Origin: Daphnia pulex
Lineage: Eukaryota > Arthropoda > Branchiopoda > Diplostraca > Daphniidae
Length of the DNA: 64,000 nucleotides
NCBI RefSeq assembly: GCF_021134715.1
Contig: NC_060026.1
Location: 8,609,001 to 8,673,000, forward strand
Direction: 5' to 3'
The notes beneath the pieces were generated by a model that was given only the letters and a program-made list of their open reading frames with translations, had not been told where the DNA came from and searched no databases. Shown piece by piece: positions 22,640 to 34,456 of the stretch (its first letter is position 1; every line of letters starts with the position of its first letter). The position numbers and the translations under genes are program-made.

Positions 22640-25555
22640 ATAAAAGTTATGGGATCAAATTTCAAATGACAGTTAAGATGATGGACACACAAAGGCAGGA
22701 GAGTCAGGTAATGATTTTCGGTTGATAATCACTGAAAAGTTTGCACATCATCGGCTGGCGCGAACCGCGAACCAGACACGTAAACACAATGAGAAATGAA
22801 AGACCCAACTGAGGCTCAAACCCCTGGCAGAGAGGTGTATAGACCAACAGGGCTTGTCAACAAGAGATGCAAGGTGCCCACACGTACACACAGACACACA
22901 CACACACAAACACGGGCAGCAGTACCCCAAAAAAAGAAAGAAACTCCCGCAGACAACTCACAACCAAAAAAGGGAGTGGTGATTATTTGACGTTTCAAAG
23001 ATATTTCAATCGTTTCTCTCGCTGCCAGGGATGATCAGAATGACTAGATTTAGCAACAACTCTGGCAAATTGGCACATTTGCCAACTGATCTTCTCGACT
23101 GACAGTGTTTCGTGTGAGAGAATTTTTCCGTTGGACTTTTTAACGAGACTTGCGCAGCAACTTCAAAAATTACAATACCAACCGATTTCGATGGAGTCGA
23201 TTCCAACTGGCCGAGACGACTTGGCAACGTCGAACGAGAATCGAAAAAAAGTCAGAAACAACACAACAAAAATCCAATTTGACCTCGTAACCGGATTATT
23301 ACACCAGGAGAGAAACCAGAAATGAAGAAAAAAACAACTTGATTCACCAGTTTTTCTAACGATTCCTTGGTTTTTTCATTGATAAGAATATTCAAATATA
23401 AAAATACGGAAATGTTGCGCCATTAGTTTCCAACGCCATCTTGCGAGTGGCGCCAAATTTGGTTCATTTTTTATTTTCTTTTTTTTTTCGAGTGTACAGC
23501 ATAGGCGACGTTGCTATGTGTAATAAAATAAAATAAATAAACCCAATACAAAGTTCGCGCGTGTCAACAAAAAATTAAACTCGAAAAATAAAAGTTCGTC
23601 CAAGACAAGTTGCGAGCTCCTAACCCGAGTGTCGTTCAAATAGCCGAACAACATGATTTTCTTTTCTCTCCCGAAAAAAACTTCGATACGCACCTTATTT
23701 GGCACGTGACGGGCCGCAGCCAGTAATTCTTTCGACAGATATGGAATATTACCGGAGGCATTTCTTCTTTGCCTCTCCCTCGGCCGCTCCACAACCTCTC
23801 CAGTTTGAATTTTGTTATTTATTTTCGTGTGGGTTTTTTAATTTATTTTTTTCCTTTTTTATCTAATCTCGTTCCAAGTCGGATGTCAATAAATGGGCCC
23901 CGCGCGCAGTTAGCCCGCAGTTCAACCACTACTGTCGTGACCTCTGCGGCTCGCTTGGGTTCCTCCTTTTCTTCTTCTCGGAGCTCATCCCCTTTAGAAA
24001 ATATTTTCTATTTTTTTTTTTTTTGTTCCCAGCATGTTGGCGTCGATAACTTTTTTACTTTAAAAGGCGCTGCGCTCATCTACGCCTTTCACGAACGTTT
24101 CGAATTAAAGCCGCTATGCGTCATAATATTCATCCTATTAATGATTCGGACGACACGATTATTTATTATATACCGTATGCGCTGTAAGATTTAAATGGTG
24201 CAAAATGTTGAAATTCTATTTCCACGAGAGAGAAAAAAAACATTTTTCTTTTTAAAAATTTGAATAATAATAATAATTAAAAAAATCATGTACAGTAGTT
24301 ATGACACGCATATATATATACACATCAATGGGCCTGTAAAATACCAAACATTCAGCACCGCACCGCTTTTGTGTGTGTCTCTACGACTTTTTGTTCGCCA
24401 TAACATTTCCCGAATTGCACGTCAAATGAATCAATATGTAAATGCATGTCAAATGCATCGTATGTATCGGGCCGCCATTATTTCGTCATTCTTTATGTAT
24501 TTTTGAAAATCCCGCCCACCCGACAGACAACACAGCAGCCCACACACTCTCACTCACAGATATATCGACGGGGGCTACAGCAGCAGCAGATAGAGACATG
24601 GACAATCGTATAGAGTCTGAAATATTAGATATAATATTAACGGGCAAAAGAAAAAAGAAAGAAAGGCACACAGTGTCCCCTTCAAAAGAACAACAGCGAT
24701 GGCTATTGGATGATATTCGTTCGGCTCTTTTCGTTTCTCTCTTCATATATAGCACGGCGAGGGAGTATATATATATATAGATAGATAGACACGTTTAACG
24801 TTCTTCTTCACAACTGTGTGGGAAAACCAGATCAGATCCTGCTGGCCGGCTTCCAGCAACAGCAGCAGCCGACCCTCTTTATTCTGCCATTTGGAATTCC
24901 TTTTTTACTATTTATATATATTTCTGGGTTTCAATTTTTGTGCTGATATTTTTCATGTGTGTGGGATGCGCTTCGTTTATTTTCTTTTGTCGAGTTGTGT
25001 TTTTTGGTTTTTTTCCTTTTGTTTTATAAAAATTTCATTTGACGAAAAAGTTTCATTTTTTGTTCTTGTTGTTGTATCAATCCTCTTGAACAGTAAAATA
25101 AAAGGACATTGTTTCCCGTTGTTTCATCTCCTTCTCTCTTTTTGGGTTGAAAATAAGAGAATCATTCGGGCGTGGTATAGTAAAAAGGAGAAGGTAACAC
25201 AGACGTGATAGCGGATAGATTTTTCGGCTTTTGTTTTGTTTGTTTTTGTTTTTTTGTTTCGTGCAGTGCGAACTCAAACGTCATTGGGCGGAGGGAATTT
25301 AAATATACATCTGTTCACACACACACGCACACACGGTCAAACAAATTGGTGTCTATTGCTGGGAGAGGTCCGTCAGTTCAGATTCATTAGAGATGAAAAT
25401 ATATATTATCAAAATGAATTATAATTATCAATTTGGGTTTTCTTGCTTGTTTGTATAGACAAAAAACACGTCGAAAAATTCAATCGAATGAATTAGCAAA
25501 ATAATCCATCTCTCTTCATTTGTTTTGGTTTTCGTTAGTCATAGTCATATTCATT
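22640..25555. other. Intergenic/UTR-like DNA rich in microsatellites
   Basis: Contains (CA)n runs near 22885-22915 and 25315-25335, (TA)n near 24310 and 24768, T-runs near 24010, and pyrimidine-rich stretches. It resembles long 5' or intronic sequence. A minus-strand frame at about 23760-23590 (KELLAAARHVPNKVRIEVF) is open but unrecognised. No conserved gene seen. Confidence 0.5.
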
Positions 25556-25579
25556 CTTCTAACTGTAATATCGGTTAGT

Positions 25580-25745
25580 CAAGTTTAAGGACGACGACCA
25601 GACGGCCGCTAGGATCGTCCAGCACATTTGGTGGCGACCGGCAGATGATGATCGCCGGGGCTCTGGCAGAACCGTCGCCGTGTCTGCCACTTTGATGATG
25701 GACAAGGCTTCATCTTCCCTTATGTACGGCAATCTCTTGCTGATC
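25580..25745 (+). other. GC-richer exon-like frame, unidentified
   Basis: A frame reading FKDDDQTAARIVQHIWW, then RTVAVSATLMMDKA and LMYGNLLLIMCA, ends at a TAA just before the Helitron piece. Its base composition is clearly more GC-rich than its surroundings, which suggests a captured or host exon. I cannot assign it. It does not match the Helitron region that should precede the next segment. Confidence 0.25.
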
Positions 25746-25754
25746 ATGTGCGCA

Positions 25755-26250
25755 TAAGAGCAGATGGACAAGACCATGAGTGCGGAAATTCACGACAAGT
25801 CCCTCTATCCAATACTTTACGCCGCTGTTATGGCTCACATGATCCACGGCCCGTGTGGAGCCATCAACAAAAAGTCTTCTTGCATGGATGTTGAAGGGTG
25901 CACCAAAAAGATTCCGAAAGATTTCATCACAGGAACCATCATCAACGACAACGGCTATCCGACTTATAGAAGAAGAGACACTGGAGTTAAACATCCGTTG
26001 AAAAGAGGGAATGTCGTCTATGAAGTAGACAACAGATGGGTTGTGCCTTATAACCCTTAGTTGCTGCTGAAATATGACTGTAACATAAACCTCGAATCCA
26101 GCACGTTTACAAAGGCCATGACAACGGAAACATTGAGACAAAAAAGGGAACGCATCAGCAACTTGATGAAGATGAGCCGAAATTCGTGTGGGACGAAATC
26201 TCTACTTTTTGGACACGCGTTACGTCAGCGCACCAGAAGCCGATTTAACA
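25755..26250 (+). pseudogene. Helitron protein fragment, region between Rep and helicase
   Basis: The plus strand encodes MDKTMSAEIHDKSLYPILY, then MAHMIHGPCGAINKKSSCM, CTKKIPKDF, NDNGYPTYRRRD and DNRWVVPYNP. A TAG at 26058 follows, then LLLKYDCNINLE. A frame change leads to HVYKGHDNGNIE and a further frame to FLDTRYVSAPEADL. This order (AEIPD..HGPCG..C.KK.PK.F..YRRR..NRWVVPYN..LL.KY..H.N.E..KY.YKG.D..RYVS..EA) is diagnostic for Helitron proteins. It runs opposite to, and covers a later part of the protein than, the copy at 18025-20217. Confidence 0.85.
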
Positions 26251-26395
26251 TACATAATTGTTAAAACAAAATCTTTTGAAATATGTTAAATGAAAAAAAA
26301 TAATAATTACGTAATTGGACATTTTCCCATTGTAGTCAACAGGGCAGTTTTCGTGTACCCCAATTTGCAATTTGTAGTATAGTTATACTTGAAAA

Positions 26396-28640
26396 GTGAG
26401 GAAACATAAAACAATGCAAGTGAATGGTCGTGATGTACCAAGTACCAACTATTCTTCTGTGCCGAGAATAGATCCTCTGGAGCCGATTCTTGAATTAGGT
26501 GGATCTCATAATCAAGACGGGTTTGTTGACACAGAAAACGTTTATTTTCCTACTCATTTAAATTTATTAGACGCAAAAAAATGAAAATTTCTTACGAAGC
26601 ATTAATGATGACAGATTCTTTTTATTTTTTAGTTTTATTGTTCCTAGATTTACAACCTTATTCGTTTTCCCTGTCCGATGTTTTCGGCAGTGACCAAAAA
26701 ATGTTTAACTACAAAATTCGTTGCCGTTCTCTTAGACGGTTGCTATACTTCAACATTCACCATCTAATCTAATTCAATCTCTGCCTTGTAATCAGCTCTT
26801 TTGACAAATAGCCCTATTTCAGTGGGTAAGTTTGTTTCTAATTCCTTATTTCAATCAAACACGTAGTATAGGGCTATTGGTGATATTTTAAATTAAACCT
26901 CGTTTAGTCTATTGGGATAAGATCGGATAAGTAAAATATGAGTATTGAGAAAGTGGAAAGGCCTGTCTCCCAATATGTGAAAATTCGTGCCAACCATAAC
27001 CAATTACAATTTTACTGTAAATTGTAATTTGTACGCATATGCATATAGTTCAAGAACGATTCACGATATTGGCTGATTTCTCTACTGACGTAGGAAACAT
27101 TAAATTGATCCCAAATTTCATGACCACCATGAATATTTTTAGTTTACTGCTAGTATTTGGTGTATTTGTTGACCGATCACACTATTTAAAAAAAAACACG
27201 AGCTTCATGGATTCACCCAAGCCATACTGTATTCACACTTCAAGCTTTTGTTAGAAGTACATTGTAGAATTATATCACAATAACTCTTTAGGCATGTGTA
27301 TGTTGTGAAATGCTGAAAGGGTTTGCAAATATGTAAATAGGTGCTATGTCTACGATGCCTGAAAACAAAGAATATTGTGAGTCATTCTGTTTTCAGCCAT
27401 CAAAATAAAATAATTACGAAAAGATTAGCTTTCAAACTTAGGGTCGTAACTAACGACTCTATATTTATTTATTTTATGTTTCGTCACACCCTGGCACTAT
27501 TCGCGATATTCCGCAGCCTTTGTCCCCATCTACGGTTATAAGACCTAATCATAAACCCGCCCAATTTGTGGGCGTAGAAAAAAGAGTTAGAAAAAATTTA
27601 GGTCTTAGAAATAGATTTTGAACTACGATTGTTTAAATAACTATTATTATAATAGCTCTACCTCTTCAGAGCTTCAGGCGACTCAAGTCGTGATACCAGC
27701 TGAACAAAGTATTATAAAAGGTTGTAGGTCGAATGTGCCCGAAGCAAGTGAACCACGGACTCTTGCTTCCATTGTTGACCAAGCCGTGAGGCCCGTTATC
27801 AATGGTAAAATTGTCTATATTCGTAAATTTTTCTATTACGTTTTATTATTTTATTATTTACGTTTCTAGAGTTTAAAAAATTTACTAAAGATCAAAACCA
27901 TCGGTGTTGGCAACAAACTTTTTGAAAGTTTTTTGTCACCCAAGCCAAGAGATGGTAATTTTATGGATTTGAACTATGTCGTGTGCAAGATATGATCAAT
28001 GGATGGGAGCAGCCAGATACATTTTAGCTCAGTTGAAAATGGTGACCAAGAACAACTGTTCTAATGTTCCTCATTTGATTGAATCCACTAAAGTAAAGAG
28101 TTTAAATAACCCAAAAATCCAATCCTTAAACTAAATGTTTTAACAGGACATACTCGGACATGCTTCCCCATATTTAATAGGCTTTAGTTTCCAAAGCAAT
28201 GTCTATTGAGGTAATATCAGCTCATTTTTTGTTTGATTCACTTTTGATGACAGAAGCCCATGCACTCTTTAGTGGGACTACGTTTCTAGGCCACATTTTA
28301 GATCGTATTATGCAGCAAAATAATACTTTTCAAGCAAGAAAGCCAGAACTTCTCCTTGTTCAGCACATGATCTATGGATGGTTTGAACCCCAACACTTCA
28401 TTTGTAAGATTAATTAAATCTTAAAATTCAATATTCATGAAACAGAAAACCATTTTAACAACTTGAAAGTAATAATTTGAAGACCTTGCAAGTGAATATG
28501 TATTAAACTGGAATTCAACTTTTTTTTTCCAAAAATAGGGTGCTTTTGAGTTCATTGGACATGGGTTTCGATCTGGGAAGGTCCAAATCAAAGGAATTGT
28601 GGATCCTCCAGATGAAAAAACACAATATTAAAGGAACCCT
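26396..28640 (+). other. Series of exon-like frames, unidentified
   Basis: Candidate coding pieces are 26414-26583 (MQVNGRDVPSTNYSS, ILELGGSHNQDGFVD), about 27640-27803 (ELQATQVVIPAEQS, ASIVDQAVRPVING), about 27870-27960 (SLKNLLKIKTIGVGNKLFES), about 27980-28095 (YDQWMGAARYILAQLK), 28199-28416 (FDSLLMTEAHALFSG, HMIYGWFEPQHF) and about 28540-28630 (GAFEFIGHGFRSGKVQIKG). Some have plausible GT/AG borders. I recognise no family. They may be exons of one unknown gene or transposon, and stops lie between several of them. Confidence 0.25.
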
Positions 28641-30165
28641 ACAGGTTTTTCAAGAATCTTATAATCGACAATCTTTCAAACGATCTCAAATCGATACGTT
28701 TTAAACTCGATGTTTGTATTTTTTTACCGAGTTTTTTTCCAAGGTCTTAACTACCAATTGTTTTTTTTTACCAAATTTCGTTTAACGTAGTAGCGTTTAA
28801 GAGTAGTAGCTTCTTCGTATTGATTGTATATACTAGATAATAAGATCTTAAGATTTAATTCTGATAAATACAGATAAAAGCACTGCGCAATCTTAGGCAA
28901 TTGTAGAATAATCGTAATTGAAACCATAGAAATAAAATCTAATACTAAATTAAACAAATGTGATTCTCTAACAAAAAAACTGTTTTAAACGGCTTTTTAA
29001 ATCATTACAAGTAATACTATGGCAAATTAATAAGTGGTAGTGAAACAATGTCTTGATCCGATTTCCAATTAGCGTTTGGGGAGTCGGTTTGGAGATGATG
29101 GTAAAATTTCAATATTTCAAACTCCCAGAAGCACCACACACGCACAAAGAAAAACGCACTTTAGATCACACAGCTTGCACTCCCCGAGACTCCAACGACG
29201 CAAGACGAGAATGACGAAAGAAGAATGAATAAGAGTGGTACGCCAAGGTACTGAATTTTCCCCGACGTAAAAGAGAAATCGTCATGTGGGAGATACCCCT
29301 CCTCAACCCTATGTAGGCCAAGGGGGATAAAAAGGACGGGGATCCTACTAAATTTTCTGATTTTGATTTTGTTTATCTGAAAAATGGGTAAAATTCAGAA
29401 CCTCCCACAGAAAACGGCGGATCGTCCGTTTTGAAATGGGAGATTCCAACTTTAAATTGAAATTGCACACAATCAGGTTCATTTTAAAAATAAATAAAAA
29501 ATGCCAAGCGAATCTGCGTGAAAAACTGTGTATAACTATATGTATATTAAAATCAAATCCCATTAGTTGCAAGGACCCTATTAACTTGCATTTTTTATGT
29601 TATCTCTTAAGGAGTTTCTGATGCACCAGTTAAGGAATACTCAAGTTTCTGAGAAACAATATGCAAAGACCGTTTGCTTTCTAAAGTCTTTAATGGGGCC
29701 TTTGCATTCCTATATAGCCTTAATTCACTTAATGTTTTTAAAAATATGTAAGTATTCCATTACATTTCCATTTATTTTTGGTAGTCCTCGAAAAAATTCT
29801 TCATGTTAGTCGTCACTCAGCTGAGACAGGGTGCCAAAGAATAAGTTTTGGGCTGGTCGAATTCATTAGAGATTTGCTTCGACTTATACTAGACATTTTT
29901 GTAACAATGAAACTTTGCCCATTTTGCCCACTATTTTCTATATGCTTTCTTATCCAAAGACCAAACTGGATTTTTAACACCATTCGTTTGATTTTCATCT
30001 AATCATGTGATATCCTCAAAACGTCGAATTTTAATCAAGATACCTGACTTGGTCGCAACACTGATTAGTTAACTTCGCATGGATTAGCCCATTTGAGGAT
30101 CCTTAGGGATGACTCAGTTTCGGTTAAAATGTAAGGGTCTCCTACATATTCAGTGAATTTCTCAA
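28641..30165. other. No gene seen
   Basis: AT-rich sequence. Near 29100-29345 there is a C-rich patch ending in ggggataaaaaggac that could be a TATA-containing promoter or LTR piece, but no matching LTR partner was found. Confidence 0.4.
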
Positions 30166-31211
30166 CCCAGGTAGCACACATCCCTGTAACAGACTATGTT
30201 TTTGCTCTGTTTCCCATACAATGGGAAAAATACTAAAGACACATCTGTAATAGACCTGAATGAGGTCTGATTTTCAAGGATGTATTATCTAAGTAAAACA
30301 CACATGTACCTACCTTGGTTTTGATATGGGATACATAGATTTGGTTTTTCCATGTATCACTGGCTCTTCTCGGACATAAAACAGGGCTGTTTTAATTAAT
30401 ATTTACATCTATGGCTCACTTACCTCCAACAGGGTATAGATAAAAGTCTGTATTACCCTTGGTTCACAGAGCTTGTGTCACCAAGCTGAAAAAGAGCAGT
30501 ACAGCAAGTTTGTAACAACTTTGGATCACAGAATAGACAAACAATAGGAAAATATCTGATAATATGATAAACTGATACTTGTTTTCAAAGTATGGTTTTG
30601 TATTGTAAACAGCCATGTAAATAATGTTTTTAAAGTTATCGTTGCATAATTTCAAATCGTTATAATACTAGCTTTCTTCCTTGTATTATGGGTTAACTTC
30701 AGTTATTCCAAGATTCAAAGGGCTATATTGAGATACATTTGTAATTTTCTTAATTTCAAGAAACTGATTCACAGAGCTGGAACAAACCTGAACTACATGG
30801 CTTATTTATATTTACTAATATCCATTTACATTTTTCAAAAATAATTGTTATAATACTAAACTATGCGACTTAGAATAATAATCAGCAGTTTTAGAAAGAA
30901 ATCCTAAGTCAAACTATCAATTAAACGAGAACATGAATAGTATTCATGATATTATACAGATTTTATATGGCAAGCATGGTGTAGTGGATAGCAAACTGTA
31001 TTGTAAATACTGAGGTCGATGATTCAAACCCCAGACCAGCTTATTTATTTCTGAAATATAATTTGACAAACATATTTGTAACAGACATGTTTTACAAAGT
31101 CTGTATTTCAAGGCTGTAACAGCTAACTTATATGCGCTCATTACCGACCTAAAACAGGCCGTTAAAACAACCCTGTTACAGGTCTGAAACATAGTCTGTG
31201 TGCCACCTGGG
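30166..31211. mobile_element. 1,046-bp non-autonomous element with terminal inverted repeats
   Basis: The left end begins cccaggtagcacacatcc and the right end is complementary (gtgtgccacctggg). The inner complementarity continues through versions of gacctgtaacag and agactatgttt. Many ctgtaacag/ctgttacag units occur inside. No transposase is encoded. The superfamily is not clear to me and the target duplication is not obvious (aa on both sides at most). Confidence 0.75.
30968..31045 (+). repeat. tRNA-like (SINE-type) Pol III promoter inside the element
   Basis: catggtgtagtggatagc resembles the tRNA A box region and gatgattcaaacccc the B box, about 40 nt apart. Acceptor-stem pairing is poor, so it is not a functional tRNA gene. 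It is more likely a tRNA-derived SINE head or tRNA relic. Confidence 0.5.
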
Positions 31212-31359
31212 AATAGACTCAAAGCTGATAGTGATATGAGGAAAAATTCTAGTTGGATGAACAAATTGTCGGATTTCGGTTTCTCTTCGGGGTGAACATA
31301 GAGAGAAATTTTCACTATTACGAGGTCGTACGTTACCACTATTTGGTACATCTAACAAA

Positions 31360-31470
31360 ACTATTACCCCCACCTACTCGCCTGTTTGCTCTTGATGCTG
31401 ACCTTTCTAATGTTGGGCTCATTCTTTGCTATAATGCGGAAGAACAATTTTCCAAATTGAGCTCATTTTA
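31360..31470 (+). pseudogene. Possible Gypsy RNase H fragment
   Basis: The frame reads PTRLFALDADLSNVGLILC, which loosely resembles the start of Ty3/Gypsy RNase H (F.LDTDAS..G.GAVL). It is short and isolated, so the call is weak. Confidence 0.25.
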
Positions 31471-31799
31471 ACATTTTGAAGGAGAGGATGGGTAAATCAT
31501 CCACTATTTCAACAACACGTCGGAAACGTAAATCAATCTTGGAATATTTTTAAATAATTTTACGATAATTGGAGAAAATTCCGAACTGGAATAAACGCAT
31601 GTATATGAACCACCAAAAAAAGCATAAGAATGTCATCAATAATAACTAGGTACATTCCTGCTAGATGATAATGGCTTAATATAATTAAGCCAATAACGAA
31701 ACCTTAACAAGCTCTGTTCATGTTCTCCCGAAGCCTGTGTCAACTATACCAAATGTTCGCTAAAAAAACTCACAAATATTTATGAAGGAAGGAACTCTG

Positions 31800-31838
31800 G
31801 TGGATCTAGCCGACGCGCTAACCACTACACCGTTGTTG
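31800..31838 (-). repeat. tRNA A-box-like relic
   Basis: On the minus strand ggtgtagtggttagcgcgtc closely matches the 5' half of a tRNA (A box). No B box follows, so it is a truncated tRNA or SINE head. Confidence 0.5.
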
Positions 31839-31869
31839 GCATTGGTAGCTGGATTTCTGGATGTCCTTT

Positions 31870-32570
31870 TCTCGTTGCTGAGCTCGAGATAGCATTGAAG
31901 TGTTCGCGTACTTCCTTGATGTTAATGCCTTCTAGGAAACCCATTTTTATGATTTGCTTCATCTCAGTGTAGGCCGGGCAGACGTAGCTGTCTGAGCCGT
32001 GGGTTTTGCTGCCGCAGTTGATGCAGAAGGTCGAGCATTCTTACCTCGGGTGCTGGGGCTTCCAACAGTTCCTTCAACTCGGTGAAGACGATCCGCATCT
32101 CGAGACGGTATGCCTAATCTAGCATTTAAAGGGGGAAAGGATAGATACCTGGACTCTATTTCTCATGGCCGCGACGAATACTCTATCCGGGATTTCTTCC
32201 GAGAAGGTCAGAATGACGTTTTCTGATGATATATATGGCCTGTTCCTCACAGGTAGGCGTTTCACGCAGCTGTCGTTCTGGTCTGCTAGGGCCTCGAAGA
32301 GTTCATCTTAATGGTCCGAGGTGCGCACACCGAATATGATGCCATTTCTGATGGCCGCTGCGCTGTTGGGTAAGGAGGTTTTATTTTTTTCCGGCAATTC
32401 AAAGATGCTAAGTAAGGAGGATTGTTGGGTTTACTGATGTGGGTGATCTTGATGTCTTCGCCTTGTAAGACTAAACCATTCCTTGGTTCATCTTGGGGCA
32501 TAACAATTGCTTCGCTGAAAGCCTCACGAGCTGTGATGACCATTTGTTTAAAGTTAGGCCCATCATCCAT
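31870..32570 (-). pseudogene. Non-LTR retrotransposon ORF1 (gag-like) relic
   Basis: The minus strand encodes an FKQMVITAREAFSEAIVM-type start and, after frame changes, NVILTFSEEIPDRVFVAAM. Next is HTVSRC and the zinc knuckle FCINCGSKTHGSDSYVCPAY, with EMKQIIK next. The layout ILTF..P......R.....P.RC..C..FGH....C..C..H....CP.Y matches Jockey/I-type LINE ORF1 proteins that bind nucleic acid. Several zinc ligands are lost and the frame changes at least three times. No ORF2 adjoins it. Confidence 0.65.
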
Positions 32571-32962
32571 AGCTTTTAGTATTACTGGGGTAATTTCGGA
32601 TTCAGTGCCGCGTTTCGTGTGGTCTTTTAGATGGGGGAAGGGAGAGTAAATCGGCTATTGTTACTTTGTGATTTGCGGGGCGCTAAAAAGTCGGGATTGT
32701 CTAAGCGTAGCGCACTAAGGTTTGGCGGTTTTATTTTAAAAAGTAAGGGACAGGCTCACAATGCACTGGCAGCTGCTGATGCAAAAGTCTGGTCACTACC
32801 AAGGTTTAAACCGAACTCCAGCAAAAGATGCTTCTTTACTAGAGATTTGCAGATTTGCAGTTGTAATTTGCAACTTGCAAGCGCAACTCACGCATTCTGC
32901 TTTTTCACTGACGAGTGTTGAACCAAGTCACGTGTTCACCTCGTCCCACCCATGGGTTCGTA

Positions 32963-32990
32963 CCATCACTCCATACCCATGGAGTGATGG
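32963..32990. repeat. Perfect 12-bp hairpin
   Basis: ccatcactccat and atggagtgatgg flank a 4-nt loop. It lies about 160 bp left of the block B breakpoint at 33149. Confidence 0.85.
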
Positions 32991-33025
32991 ACGGTATGGT
33001 TTTTTTCCATTTTTTCCCCTTGATC

Positions 33026-33102
33026 TGAAATACTCCTCATAACGTGAGGTCCCAACAATTCCCAAAATCTAAAATACTCCTCATAACGTGAGGCCCCTTT
33101 TT
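33026..33102 (+). repeat. Two tandem units ending in aacgtgaggYccc
   Basis: aaatactcctcataacgtga occurs twice, about 43 bp apart, immediately left of the second block B. Confidence 0.85.
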
Positions 33103-34008
33103 TGTTTTATTGTTAATAATAATTACTTTTTTTCTAGTTTTGTAAAAACTTTTACGAAAAACAAAGTTATTCTATATTTTATTGCAACCTGATTATGGTT
33201 TTTTATTGATATTTACCTTTTAGAAATGTCAAAGAACTTCAGAATGTTTATGAAAGCATCACTTATATTAAATGCCCTATGTGGCACATCCATAAAATGA
33301 AAATATAGACCTAATTTTTTAGTTTCCAATCGATAGAGAATAGCTCATTTTTGAAATATAGGTACGGAAGAATGAATTAGTTGAAATATAAATATAAAAT
33401 TTCTGTGTCTTTATGATCCAACAATCTTTTTATGGTGGTCTCTCCTTCTCGGTCATTTGAAATGACAGGGACGATTGAAACTAATTTGTCACGGTGATAT
33501 TGAATTATCAGTAAATAGAGAGCAGACGTCATAAATATTCGCTCAATCTGTTTTTTTAATGATCAATCCCTTTTTACCCTTTTCAGCCTAGATAGTTTTA
33601 AAGTTAGACTACTTCAAAATAAGAATTGGTTATATGCTAGTTTTGTATTTACCTGCTTGAATTGTATAGATATTAGTTATGTATGCGAATTTACAAATTC
33701 ATTACCAGTTCAAAGCAACATATTGGTACCTTTCAATTTTTACCGCTTTATGTTGAAGGATTTGGACAGCCTGTCTTTTTTCATTCATAATTTTTCTTTT
33801 TTTTTGGGGGGAAGACATGACCAGTGCCTATTGCTCCTATTTCTTTCTTCCCACCATTGCTTTCTTCCTAGCCCCCCCCCCCTCCAAAAAAAAATAAAAT
33901 AGGACGAAAAAGCCTAACATAGTTCCCGCATGACTGATAGGTGGCGTTTATGTTGTTCAGATTGTTTTGGACGGTACTGTACCTCCGGGAGTTGATGGGT
34001 TTCCTTAC

Positions 34009-34131
34009 CTAGCGAATCTTGCGGTGCAGTTGCAGTGCCACTTTACATTTCTCTGGGTTGTCCTCAGACCAATTTTGAGCAACGAACGAGTTTTTGAATT
34101 CGTCGGCACGGCTGTTGGATTATCCAGCTTC
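34009..34131 (-). other. Exon-like 41-codon frame in block B, copy 2
   Basis: Counterpart of 9805-9927 with the same acceptor and donor and a few substitutions (for example gaatt for gagtt). Still open. Unassigned. Confidence 0.3.
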
Positions 34132-34456
34132 CTGGAAAGAAGAATGGTCTAGCTGATGAAATTAATTAGTTTATTAGTTTTTTAAAATGTGATATACCTC
34201 AATTGAGCCATTAAGCCCTATGCATACGGCATCATTAAAGACAGTGGCTTCAATGAAACTGAACACTGAAAGATTTCCGAGTCGGGTTTCTGACGTCGTT
34301 TTCCCTTTCATGTTAAAGGTGATTTACGATAACGACCCAGTGGCTCGTCCCAGTAATTTATCTTTATCAAATTTCTAAACCCACCTAACAGTACAAAAAA
34401 AACAGTACCCTTCTTTAGTTTTCGACTGAGAATGAAAAATTCTGCTACACTGAACC

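Noticed and set aside
22276..22725. Plus-strand frames at 22441-22725 as a gene
   Set aside because: They are shadows of the CDC14 exons on the minus strand, which have conserved sequence and splice sites.
24240..24780. Microsatellite-rich frames at 24.2-24.8 kb as coding
   Set aside because: They consist of simple repeats (TA, CA, GATA) without conserved sequence.
30968..31045. Functional tRNA gene
   Set aside because: A and B boxes are present, but the acceptor and anticodon stems do not pair well.
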